NCBI GenBank assembly: GCA_903932805.1
Contig: CAIZHO010000183.1
Coordinates: forward strand, 1 to 6,556
Source of the DNA: an uncultured Roseiflexaceae bacterium
GTDB lineage: Bacteria; Chloroflexota; Chloroflexia; Chloroflexales; Roseiflexaceae
Direction: 5' to 3'
DNA length: 6,556 bases
Both the position numbers and the translations under genes were made by a program. Shown in pieces: positions 1-6,164 of the stretch. The notes beneath the pieces are model-generated. The model was not told where the DNA came from, did no database searches, and saw only the letters and a list, made by a program, of their open reading frames with translations. The stretch's first letter is position 1, and every line of letters starts with the position of its first letter.

Positions 1-1334
1 CTGCATATCTCAAAATAGACAACAAACCGGTCTTTGTCTTTTGGAACGACACGATTCTCCCGGGGAAAGTAGGCAGCAAAGGTGCATGGCAGCAGCTGCG
101 TGACGACATGGACCCCAATCGTGAGCAGTTTTGGTTGGGTGGCGGCGTGAACTTCGGATTGCTCGACGTCTTCGATGCACTGCACTTCTATGACATCACG
201 TGGGAAGCATCTTCGGGTAAGGCGATGTCTTCGTACAATCGGAAGCTCAACGACTACAACAATTCTCGTGGCACAAACAAGCCTTTTGTTGCGACCATTA
301 TGCCGGGCTATGACGACATGCGGTACCGTGGTGGCCATGCAAAGGCACGCGATGATGGTGCGTATTACCGTAGTGGCTGGGATGTGGCGCGTTCGTATGG
401 TGCGTCGTATGCAGTGATAACGAGTTGGAACGAATGGTTTGAAGGTAGTTCGATCGAACCGAGTAGAGCATTTGGTGGCCAATACCTCGATATCACACGG
501 GAGAAGATCGCCCAGTTCAAAGAAGCAGCACCTGTTGTTGCGCCAGACGCTATTCCTCCGGGATTTGCAGACAGCACGATGAAGAAACTCTGGCAACGTG
601 GGGATTTGGTGGTCGAGCAAGGCCGCACCGCACGGTCATGGATCTGGGGACCGCGACTCGGTGACGGTATGCTCGAGGCATACAACGGTGGTCAGCGATT
701 GGTGCAATACTTCGATAAGGCACGGATGGAAGTCAATGATCCCGCCGCCGATAGGTCATCAGCGTGGTTTGTGACCAACGGGTTGTTGGTCAACGAACTC
801 ATGACCGGACGCATGCAGACCGGTGAAACATCGTTTGTCCAGCGCCCACCTTCCGAAGAGGTCCTGGCAGGTGACCCAGTGGTGGTGAACGCCGATGCAC
901 CACGCTATGCGACGCTCGCGGTTGTTTCGACATATCAGCCACCAAAGAATGGTGAGATTCTTACGCTCCAGATGCGTCGCGATGGCTCATTGGTGCCGAT
1001 AGCTGCACCTACGGTGGTCAAGAATACGCGTTATATTGCCGAGACGGGGCATAACATACCCGATGTGTTCGAAGCGTTCTTGCAACAGTCAGGGCTGATC
1101 TATACAGGGAGCGAGTACACCGTTGCACCGTTGTTTGACTGGGTATTTGCATTTGGGTACCCGATTACCGACGCGTACTGGATCAAAACGAACATCGCTG
1201 GTGTGCCACGCTGGACACTGGTGCAGGCGTTTGAACGACGGATATTGACGTATACCCCGACCAATAGCGCGGGATTTCAAGTCGAAATGGGGAACGTGGG
1301 CCAGCATTATTACGCATGGCGATACGGGAAATAG
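1..1334 (+). CDS. GH99-like glycoside hydrolase with C-terminal Chloroflexota-type module (5' partial)
   Basis: The reading frame is open from base 3 with no start, so the N-terminus, including any signal peptide, lies upstream; about 443 residues are visible. The first ~175 residues resemble the C-terminal half of a GH99 (endo-alpha-mannosidase-like) TIM barrel: a strand reading KPVFVFWND, a PGYDD loop (near base 303), and the motif SWNEWFEGSSIEPSR at 423-467. Two glutamates three residues apart (codons 432-434 and 441-443) match the paired catalytic acids known in GH99. A likely role is hydrolysis of a mannose-type or other surface or environmental glycan, probably outside the cytoplasm; this is family inference. 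From about base 560 a separate ~255-residue module follows, with QYFDKARMEV (near 702) and a terminal QVEMGNVGQHYYAWRYG, which I associate with secreted Chloroflexota proteins. Its function is unknown to me. It stops at TAG 1332-1334, the first unit of a tandem repeat. The family call is fairly firm, the substrate is not. Confidence 0.72.
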   Translation, partial: AYLKIDNKPVFVFWNDTILPGKVGSKGAWQQLRDDMDPNREQFWLGGGVNFGLLDVFDALHFYDITWEASSGKAMSSYNRKLNDYNNSRGTNKPFVATIMPGYDDMRYRGGHAKARDDGAYYRSGWDVARSYGASYAVITSWNEWFEGSSIEPSRAFGGQYLDITREKIAQFKEAAPVVAPDAIPPGFADSTMKKLWQRGDLVVEQGRTARSWIWGPRLGDGMLEAYNGGQRLVQYFDKARMEVNDPAADRSSAWFVTNGLLVNELMTGRMQTGETSFVQRPPSEEVLAGDPVVVNADAPRYATLAVVSTYQPPKNGEILTLQMRRDGSLVPIAAPTVVKNTRYIAETGHNIPDVFEAFLQQSGLIYTGSEYTVAPLFDWVFAFGYPITDAYWIKTNIAGVPRWTLVQAFERRILTYTPTNSAGFQVEMGNVGQHYYAWRYGK

Positions 1335-1412
1335 TTAGTAGTGAGTAGTGAGTAGTGAGTAGTGAGTAGTGAGTAGTGAGTAGTGAGTAGTGAGTAGTGA
1401 GTAGTGAGTAGT
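1332..1412. repeat. Heptanucleotide tandem repeat (GTAGTGA)n
   Basis: Ten exact copies of GTAGTGA run from 1338 to 1407, followed by a partial GTAGT to 1412. Going upstream, the same period continues with one substitution (TAGTTAG at 1332-1338), so the array of about 11.6 units begins exactly at the stop codon of the preceding gene. The perfect copies indicate recent expansion by slippage. On the plus strand every frame meets TAG followed by TGA within 21 bases; on the minus strand all frames are open. It resembles the short tandemly repeated repetitive heptamers known from cyanobacteria in size and intergenic location only. Confidence 0.97.
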
Positions 1413-1467
1413 TGGAAATTTTAGCTGCTGATTGCAGACTTTCCCTGCAAACTACTAATTATTCACT
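1396..1467. terminator. Possible 3' stem-loop between convergent genes
   Basis: Bases 1396-1413, the end of the heptamer array, are complementary to 1450-1467. The reverse complement of the second arm matches the first at 15 of 18 positions. In a plus-strand transcript two of the three differences become G-U pairs, leaving one mismatch; in a minus-strand transcript they are A-C mismatches. The loop contains a second small hairpin, TTGCAG (1432-1437) with CTGCAA (1445-1450), and GTTGGAA (1411-1417) can alternatively pair with TTCCAAC (1473-1479). There is no good T-run after any stem, so a classical intrinsic terminator is not shown. Its position between two convergent gene ends is what suggests a role in 3'-end formation or mRNA protection. 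Confidence 0.4.
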
Positions 1468-1469
1468 CC

Positions 1470-1973
1470 TCATTCCAACTTCCTCTGTCGTGGATCGGGG
1501 TTGGCGATGACCTGTGCGGTTATGTTGGCGCGGCGCGTGGCCAGTGCAGCGGCGATTGCGGGATAATCGAATGCCAGCGTAGCCGCGGCAAGTAACGCAG
1601 CGTTTATTGCGCCCGGTTTGCCGATAGCGAGGGTACCGACGGGTACACCAGCGGGCATCTGCAAGATGGACCAGACCGCGTCGACCCCGTTCAGTGCACC
1701 GTTCGGTATGGGAACCCCAAAGACGGGGACGAGTGTTTTGGCGGCAAGCATCCCGGGGAGGTGTGCTGCCCCGCCGGCACCGGCGATGATTGCGCGCAGG
1801 CCGCTGGCTGCGGCGTTTTCTGCAAATGAAAACAACAAATCCGGCGTACGATGGGCCGATACGACCTGGGTGTGGGTAGGGACACCGAGTTCGTTGAGGG
1901 TGTCCACACAGTGCTGCATGATGTCCCAATCCGACTGCGACCCCATCACAACGGCAACGAGTGGTGTAGTCAC
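1470..1973 (-). CDS. purE: 5-(carboxyamino)imidazole ribonucleotide mutase PurE (class I)
   Basis: PurE interconverts N5-CAIR and CAIR in de novo purine biosynthesis in the cytoplasm. The 167-residue product has the normal family length. Recognisable motifs are GSQSDW (residues 11-16, phosphate/substrate loop), SAHRTPD (39-45, with the conserved catalytic His41), AGAGGAAHLPGM (64-75) and GVPVGTLAIGKPGAINAALLA (about 109-129). The HLPGM wording fits the bacterial class I mutase that works with PurK, rather than the class II AIR carboxylase. I chose GTG at 1971-1973 because residue 1 then falls just before the conserved first beta strand, and AAAGGAG (1980-1986) sits six bases upstream. The frame stays open for 70 more codons upstream, but that part overlaps glgA and has no PurE character. 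The glgA stop is one base before this start, so translation is probably coupled. No purK is in the window. Confidence 0.95.
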   Translation of the reverse strand: MTTPLVAVVMGSQSDWDIMQHCVDTLNELGVPTHTQVVSAHRTPDLLFSFAENAAASGLRAIIAGAGGAAHLPGMLAAKTLVPVFGVPIPNGALNGVDAVWSILQMPAGVPVGTLAIGKPGAINAALLAAATLAFDYPAIAAALATRRANITAQVIANPDPRQRKLE

Positions 1974-1974
1974 G

Positions 1975-3417
1975 TCAGACTCCTTTGTGTCGCGCAATGG
2001 CATGCTCATAGAGAGCGATATATGCCTTTGACGAACGCTGCCACGTAAAATCTTCGCGCATGTTGCGTGCTTGTATCTCGGCAAACAACGGTTGCTTCGC
2101 GTAGCACGCCAAGGCGCGCCGTACTGCATCGCTGAGCGCTTCGGGGGTGTAATCGGTGAAGCGGAACCCGTTGCCATACGCACCTTCGCGCACCGTATCG
2201 TTCAAACCGCCGACTGCCCGGACAATAGGCAAGGCTCCGTAGCGCATCGCAATGAGTTGCCCCAATCCACCTGGTTCGAACCGCGACGGCATGAGGAAGA
2301 AATCGCATGCTGCGTAGATACGATTGGCCAGAGCCGCGTTGAACCCAATATGGACTGCCATTCGTGTGGGGAAGCGGGCTGCGAGCTCGCGCATCCGTTC
2401 CTCCCAATGTGGTTCACCGCTACCCAGTACGACGAGTTGCATGTTTGTCGTTGCGAAAATCCCCGGCAGTGCTGCATCAAGCAAATCTACCCCTTTTTGG
2501 GAAGCCAAGCGTGAGACAATCGCTGCCATTGGTATATCGGCATCTATCGGCAATTGGAAGAACTGCTGGATGTCTGCTTTGCAGCTTGCCTTACCGCTGA
2601 CATCGTTGGCGGTGTACGTGGAAACCAAATTGGGGTCTGTTGCAGGGTCGAACATGACGGTGTCGATTCCATTAAGAATGCCACTGTGCCGATCGCGCAA
2701 GCTCCGAATGACGCCGTCGAGGCGTTCGCCATAGGCAGGAGACATAATCTCATTCGCATAGGTTGGACTGACCGTGTTGATCATGTCGGCAGCCAACAAG
2801 CCGCGTGCCATAAAGTTAAATGTATCTCCCGGCAATCCTGCGTTGTGTTCGACCCCACCCCATTCGTCGAGGCCAGCAAGGTGGCGCGACCATCCGCCAT
2901 ACTCACCTTGATATGCCAAATTATGGATGGTAAACACCGTCGCAATGTGACCAAAGGTGTAATTGTAGCGGGTACGCATGTATGCAAGCACCAAGGCTGT
3001 ATGCCAATCGTTGGCATGCACGACGTCTGCGTTCCATGCGTTGACCTCGCGCAGATGTTGGATGAGGTGCATCACTCCGCGCGCAAATAAAATGAAACGC
3101 GCGTCGTCATCGAATTCTCCGTAGACAGCATCGCGTTCGAACGCAGCGGGTATGTCAAGCAGATAACGTTTGGTGCCATCTGCATCGGGAAGCAGATAAA
3201 TACGACACTCTTCCTGCCGTTCGCCCAAAGCCAGGAACGTAGCCGTCACCGGCAGCGACGTGGTGATGAGGTGGCGGTTTTTTTTGTAGAGGGGCATGAC
3301 GAGTGCAGCATCAAGCCCGTCACGCACGAGCTGATTGGGGAGTGCTCCGGCGACGTCTGCCAACCCACCGACCTTCATCAACGGTGCAGCTTCTGCGGCG
3401 ACAAATAGAACATTCAT
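1975..3417 (-). CDS. glgA: Glycogen synthase GlgA (ADP-glucose type, GT5)
   Basis: GlgA transfers glucose from ADP-glucose to the non-reducing end of alpha-1,4-glucan to build glycogen in the cytoplasm. The 480-residue length is typical of bacterial GT5. The N-terminal GT-B domain begins MNVLFVAAEAAPLMKVGGLADV; Lys15 in KVGGL is the family's ADP-glucose contact. Further motifs are HANDWHTAL (134-142), FTIHNLAYQGEY (162-173), DTFNFMARGLLAAD (198-211), LNGID (248-252), VSRLASQKG (301-309, with the conserved Arg and Lys that bind nucleotide phosphates) and PSRFEPGGLGQL (377-388, with catalytic Glu381). Where many relatives read FEPCG, this one reads FEPGG. The start is ATG at 3415-3417, with AGGAG (3424-3428) six bases upstream. 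The gene follows the EamA gene by 40 bp and precedes purE by one base, all in the same direction. An eight-adenine run lies in codons 45-47. No other glycogen gene (glgB, glgC, glgP) is in the window. Confidence 0.97.
   Translation of the reverse strand: MNVLFVAAEAAPLMKVGGLADVAGALPNQLVRDGLDAALVMPLYKKNRHLITTSLPVTATFLALGERQEECRIYLLPDADGTKRYLLDIPAAFERDAVYGEFDDDARFILFARGVMHLIQHLREVNAWNADVVHANDWHTALVLAYMRTRYNYTFGHIATVFTIHNLAYQGEYGGWSRHLAGLDEWGGVEHNAGLPGDTFNFMARGLLAADMINTVSPTYANEIMSPAYGERLDGVIRSLRDRHSGILNGIDTVMFDPATDPNLVSTYTANDVSGKASCKADIQQFFQLPIDADIPMAAIVSRLASQKGVDLLDAALPGIFATTNMQLVVLGSGEPHWEERMRELAARFPTRMAVHIGFNAALANRIYAACDFFLMPSRFEPGGLGQLIAMRYGALPIVRAVGGLNDTVREGAYGNGFRFTDYTPEALSDAVRRALACYAKQPLFAEIQARNMREDFTWQRSSKAYIALYEHAIARHKGV
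1980..1986 (-). promoter_or_regulatory. Ribosome binding site of purE, inside the end of glgA
   Basis: The minus strand reads AAAGGAG, then six bases, then GTG. The site lies within the last codons of glgA and overlaps its stop region. It fixes the purE start at the GTG and means that ribosomes finishing glgA release next to it. Confidence 0.8.
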
Positions 3418-3443
3418 ATGTGTCTCCTATGGCTACAGTGCCA

Positions 3444-3472
3444 ATTATGGTAAAGCGTCATTGCTCAGTCAC
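3444..3472 (-). promoter_or_regulatory. Weak candidate internal promoter before glgA
   Basis: On the minus strand GTGACT (3472-3467) is followed by a 17-base spacer and CATAAT (3449-3444), a 4/6 and 5/6 match to the sigma70 boxes. Transcription would start near 3437, about 20 bases before the glgA ATG. It overlaps the end of the upstream gene. It could let glgA and purE be expressed apart from the transporter gene, but short matches like this also occur by chance. Confidence 0.3.
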
Positions 3473-4387
3473 GGTTGTCGGATGCGTGCTGCGGGCCGGT
3501 TGGCTCGTCACAAACCAGACTCCGAGCAAGGTCAATGCAGACCCGACAAAGAACAAGAGATTTGGTTGTTCGTGGAGCCACACCCATGCAACAGCGACCC
3601 CCGCAATTGGTTGAAAGTACATCATCGCCGATACCTTGCCAGATGTCGTGCGTTGTAATGCCCAGAATAACGCAAGGTACCCGACAACGGTGACCATCAA
3701 CCCTGTGTAGAGAATACCAGATACCGTTGCAACCGTGATGTTCGTCACCAACCCGAATGCATATTCGCCGATGGCAAAGGGCAACAGACAGACGACCCCG
3801 TAAAATGTGGCTGCAGCCGTCGCAGGGACCGGTGGATGCGTCTGCATCAGGGAACGGCCCATTACGGTATACATGCCCCAACAAAACGCACTGACAATGT
3901 AGATTACATACCCGATCATTGCGCCGAGGCCGACCGAACCACTGCGTTCGGGATTGAGCACCAACATCATGCCACAGATTGCGATACAGATCCCAAGCAT
4001 CATGCGGCGCGTGATGCGTTCGCCCAGCATGATATGCGCAAGGCCTGCCACCCAGAGCGGCGTGGTGGCCGATAGCAGCGCGATGTGCGTCGATGGGCTC
4101 AGGGTAAGTGCTTCGACTTGCGTGATTTGGGTTATGCAAAAGCCAATCAGTCCCATCACAAAAAAGCGCTTGCGTTCTGGCCCGGTGATGAGCACCCAAG
4201 TTGCACGCGGGGCCAACGGAATCAACACGGTCAGTGCCACAACAAATCGCCAAAAGGCGAATGATATGGGCGGCATGTCGAGCAGTGCTGGTTTGGTAAT
4301 GGGGTACGCTGCTCCCCAAATCATATTGACGAAGGCCATCACCACGAGCGCCCAGACACTCTTCGGTACCACACTGTACGGACGCAT
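3458..4387 (-). CDS. EamA/DMT-superfamily membrane transporter, substrate unknown
   Basis: This is a hydrophobic 309-residue protein with about ten predicted membrane segments arranged as two tandem EamA repeats, the standard drug/metabolite transporter layout and length. Repeat one begins near WALVVMAFVNMIWGAAYPITK (residues 12-32) and closes with TPLWVAGLAHIMLGERIT (109-126) and a GICIAICGMMLV helix. Repeat two spans about 155-295 and closes with QPIAGVAVAWVWLHEQ (259-274) and a final helix to about 295. The paired 'TPLW...LGE' and 'QPIAG...LHE' segments are the usual signature at equivalent positions. The C-terminal tail (RSTHPTTVTEQ) is hydrophilic. Members export amino acids, metabolites or drugs; nothing here identifies the substrate. 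I preferred ATG 4385-4387 because AGG lies five bases upstream; an in-frame GTG two codons earlier (4391-4393) is possible and would give 311 residues. It is first in the cluster leading to glgA and purE, but no functional link is evident. Confidence 0.9.
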   Translation of the reverse strand: MRPYSVVPKSVWALVVMAFVNMIWGAAYPITKPALLDMPPISFAFWRFVVALTVLIPLAPRATWVLITGPERKRFFVMGLIGFCITQITQVEALTLSPSTHIALLSATTPLWVAGLAHIMLGERITRRMMLGICIAICGMMLVLNPERSGSVGLGAMIGYVIYIVSAFCWGMYTVMGRSLMQTHPPVPATAAATFYGVVCLLPFAIGEYAFGLVTNITVATVSGILYTGLMVTVVGYLALFWALQRTTSGKVSAMMYFQPIAGVAVAWVWLHEQPNLLFFVGSALTLLGVWFVTSQPARSTHPTTVTEQ

Positions 4388-4413
4388 AGACACCTGCTGC
4401 TACAAGTAGTCGT

Positions 4414-4419
4414 ATTATA
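4414..4419 (-). promoter_or_regulatory. -10 box (TATAAT) for the EamA-glgA-purE cluster
   Basis: The minus strand reads GAGTATAATACG, a perfect sigma70 -10 box 26 bases before the chosen ATG. Transcription would begin near 4407 and leave a leader of about 20 bases. I see no convincing -35 at 16-18 bases (the 17-base position reads AATGCA), so the promoter may depend on an activator or be of modest strength. Confidence 0.55.
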
Positions 4420-4434
4420 CTCAATCACCCGTAC

Positions 4435-4465
4435 CCTGCATTTGGTATTCGCTGCCCTGTGCAGG
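4435..4465. repeat. Inverted repeat CCTGCA-N19-TGCAGG between divergent promoters
   Basis: CCTGCA at 4435-4440 is the exact inverse of TGCAGG at 4460-4465. The arms fall on the -35 positions of the leftward (4437-4442) and rightward (about 4456-4461) promoters. This placement could suit an operator shared by both, but six-base arms with a 19-base gap can arise by chance. Confidence 0.35.
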
Positions 4466-4475
4466 ATTCTGACCG

Positions 4476-4484
4476 TGTTATAGT
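4476..4484 (+). promoter_or_regulatory. Extended -10 promoter (TGTTATAGT) for the mutase gene
   Basis: TG-T-TATAGT matches an extended -10 element (TGn plus a 5/6 -10 hexamer). Extended boxes need little -35, which fits the poor CCTGTG at the 17-base position. The start would be near 4491, giving a leader of about 25 bases to the ATG at 4516. The element lies downstream of the alternative GTG at 4459, which argues against that start. Confidence 0.55.
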
Positions 4485-4503
4485 AGTTTCATCTGGCTCT
4501 GCA

Positions 4504-4508
4504 AAGGA
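4504..4508 (+). promoter_or_regulatory. Ribosome binding site of the mutase gene
   Basis: AAGGA is followed by seven bases and ATG 4516. It decides the start in favour of this ATG over the in-frame GTG at 4459, 19 codons upstream, which has no comparable site. Confidence 0.75.
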
Positions 4509-4515
4509 ACGCACC

Positions 4516-6081
4516 ATGGCGCACACGACTGATTCGGGGATTCCCATCAAACCACTCTATCGTGCCGACGACGTCACAGCACCGCAAAACGACCCCGGCC
4601 AGTACCCATACACCCGCGGCGTGTATCCCGAGATGTACCGAAGTCGCTTCTGGACTATGCGTCAATACGCAGGGTATGCCTCGGCCCGTGCCAGCAATGA
4701 ACGCTACCGGTACTTGCTCGAACAGGGTCAGACGGGCTTGTCGGTGGCGTTTGATTTACCGACCCAACTCGGTCTTGATTCGGACGACGAACGGGTCGAT
4801 GGTGAAGTGGGCAAAGTCGGTGTTGCCATAGACTCGCTCGACGATATGTTGACGCTTTTCGATCAGATTCCTCTTGACAAGGTCACCACATCGATGACCA
4901 TTAATGCACCGGCTGCGGTGTTGCTACTATTGTATGAGTTGGCAGCGGAGCGCCAGGGGGTGCCTGCATCGGCGTTGGGTGGAACTATCCAAAACGATAT
5001 TTTGAAAGAGTACTCGGCTCGGGGAACATATATCTACCCACCGCGACCGTCGATGCGTCTCGTTACCGATACGTTTGCATATTGTGCGGAGCGTATCCCC
5101 AAATGGAACACGATATCGATATCTGGCTATCATATGCGTGAGGCAGGTTGTACCGCGGTGCAAGAAATTGCCTTTACCCTGGCCAATGGTATCGCCTATG
5201 TGGCCGCTGCACAGGCTGCGGGTCTGGCAGTGGATCAGTTTGCGCCGCGGTTGAGCTTCTTTTTTGCCTGCCACAATAACTTTCTCGAAGAAATCGCCAA
5301 ATTCCGCGCTGCCCGGCGGCTCTGGGCGACCATCATGAAAGAGCGGTTCGGCGCCCAGAAAGAGCAAAGCCTGATGCTGCGCTTCCACACGCAGACGGCT
5401 GGGTCGAGCCTCATGGCGCAGCAACCGCTCAACAACGTCGTTCGCACCACCATGCAAGGGCTGGCTGCGGTGCTCGGTGGCACCCAGAGCCTGCACACCA
5501 ACAGTTACGACGAGGCAATCGGATTGCCCACCGAACAAGCAGCCACGTTGGCGTTGCGCACCCAGCAGATTATTGCCTACGAAAGCGGCGTCGCGAGTAG
5601 CGCCGACCCTTTGGCAGGTTCGTACCTCATCGAATCACTGACCGACGAACTCGAAGCACAAGCGAAGCTCATTATCGCCGATATTGATGCGATGGGCGGG
5701 GCAGTCCCAGCCATCGAAGCAGGCTGGGTCCAAGCAGCCATCGCCGATGCAGCCTATGCATACCAGCGCAATATCGAGTCCCACGAGCAAGTCATTGTCG
5801 GGCTGAATAAGTTCACCGACCGCAGTGATGCTCCGATCCCCGTGTTCCGCCCTGATGAAGGGGTCGGTGCAGAGCAAATCGCTAGTATTACACGGGTCCG
5901 TGCGACCCGTGACGAGCCGGCCGTGCAGGCTGCGCTGGCCGAAATAGCCCGCGTCGCCCACGGGACCGAGAATTTGCTCCACCCCATGCGGGCTGCTCTG
6001 GCACTCAATGCGACCGTGGGCGAGGTGTGCGGTGTGTTACGCGGTATCTGGGGCGAGTATCGGCCGACGGTCAAGGTGTAA
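4516..6081 (+). CDS. mcmA1: Methylmalonyl-CoA mutase, catalytic (N-terminal/large) subunit of the split type
   Basis: The enzyme interconverts (R)-methylmalonyl-CoA and succinyl-CoA with adenosylcobalamin, in propionate metabolism and, in some Chloroflexota, the 3-hydroxypropionate cycle. The 521-residue product is the substrate-binding TIM-barrel half. Motifs are [20 protein letters not shown] (30-49), [12 protein letters not shown] (75-86), [20 protein letters not shown] (157-176), [11 protein letters not shown] (201-211), [15 protein letters not shown] and [20 protein letters not shown]. Tyr51 (codon 4666-4668) and Arg169 (codon 5020-5022) occupy the positions of Propionibacterium Tyr89 and Arg207. 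Isobutyryl-CoA mutase has Phe and Gln there, so the residues favour a true methylmalonyl-CoA mutase. Tyr205-His206 correspond to the Tyr243-His244 pair. The chain ends [12 protein letters not shown] with no B12-binding domain (no DxHxxG). The small cobalamin subunit must therefore be encoded elsewhere; neither it nor a MeaB chaperone gene is in the window. Start chosen by the AAGGA site and upstream promoter. Confidence 0.95.
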   Translation: MAHTTDSGIPIKPLYRADDVTAPQNDPGQYPYTRGVYPEMYRSRFWTMRQYAGYASARASNERYRYLLEQGQTGLSVAFDLPTQLGLDSDDERVDGEVGKVGVAIDSLDDMLTLFDQIPLDKVTTSMTINAPAAVLLLLYELAAERQGVPASALGGTIQNDILKEYSARGTYIYPPRPSMRLVTDTFAYCAERIPKWNTISISGYHMREAGCTAVQEIAFTLANGIAYVAAAQAAGLAVDQFAPRLSFFFACHNNFLEEIAKFRAARRLWATIMKERFGAQKEQSLMLRFHTQTAGSSLMAQQPLNNVVRTTMQGLAAVLGGTQSLHTNSYDEAIGLPTEQAATLALRTQQIIAYESGVASSADPLAGSYLIESLTDELEAQAKLIIADIDAMGGAVPAIEAGWVQAAIADAAYAYQRNIESHEQVIVGLNKFTDRSDAPIPVFRPDEGVGAEQIASITRVRATRDEPAVQAALAEIARVAHGTENLLHPMRAALALNATVGEVCGVLRGIWGEYRPTVKV

Positions 6082-6129
6082 CCCGAATGTTCCTTGTTTA
6101 TTGCATACCGATGGTCGCGGCGAGTTCGC

Positions 6130-6135
6130 TATAAT
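6130..6135 (+). promoter_or_regulatory. -10 box (TATAAT) before the acetyltransferase gene
   Basis: A perfect TATAAT lies 29 bases before the ATG at 6165, inside the 83-bp gap after the mutase gene. No good -35 is seen; the 17-base position reads ACCGAT. It suggests the acetyltransferase can be transcribed on its own. The same gap shows no hairpin followed by a T-run, so read-through from the mutase gene is also possible. Confidence 0.5.
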
Positions 6136-6164
6136 ACAAAAAATAGTCAGAAGAGAGATGTCTC

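Noticed and set aside
1332..1412. The repeat array as a CRISPR or origin iteron array.
   Set aside because: The units are seven bases with no spacers, too short for CRISPR. No DnaA-like boxes, AT-rich unwinding region or replication gene is nearby.
1974..2183. A 70-codon N-terminal extension of purE.
   Set aside because: It lies in the glgA coding region, has no PurE-like sequence, and a good ribosome site marks the GTG at 1973 instead.
3465..4424. A 319-codon open frame on the minus strand covering the transporter gene in another frame.
   Set aside because: Its product is rich in Cys, His and Arg with no family motif, while the overlapping frame is a clear ten-helix EamA protein. It is a shadow frame.
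4459..4515. An upstream GTG start for the mutase gene adding 19 residues.
   Set aside because: A probable extended -10 promoter at 4476-4484 lies inside this stretch, and only ATG 4516 has a ribosome site.
4927..5538. A 203-codon antisense open frame inside the mutase gene.
   Set aside because: It has no recognisable domain and no ribosome site, and the opposite strand encodes highly conserved mutase motifs throughout.
6082..6164. A rho-independent terminator after the mutase gene.
   Set aside because: I found no GC-rich hairpin followed by a T-run; only a short TCGGCCGA palindrome lies just inside the gene end.
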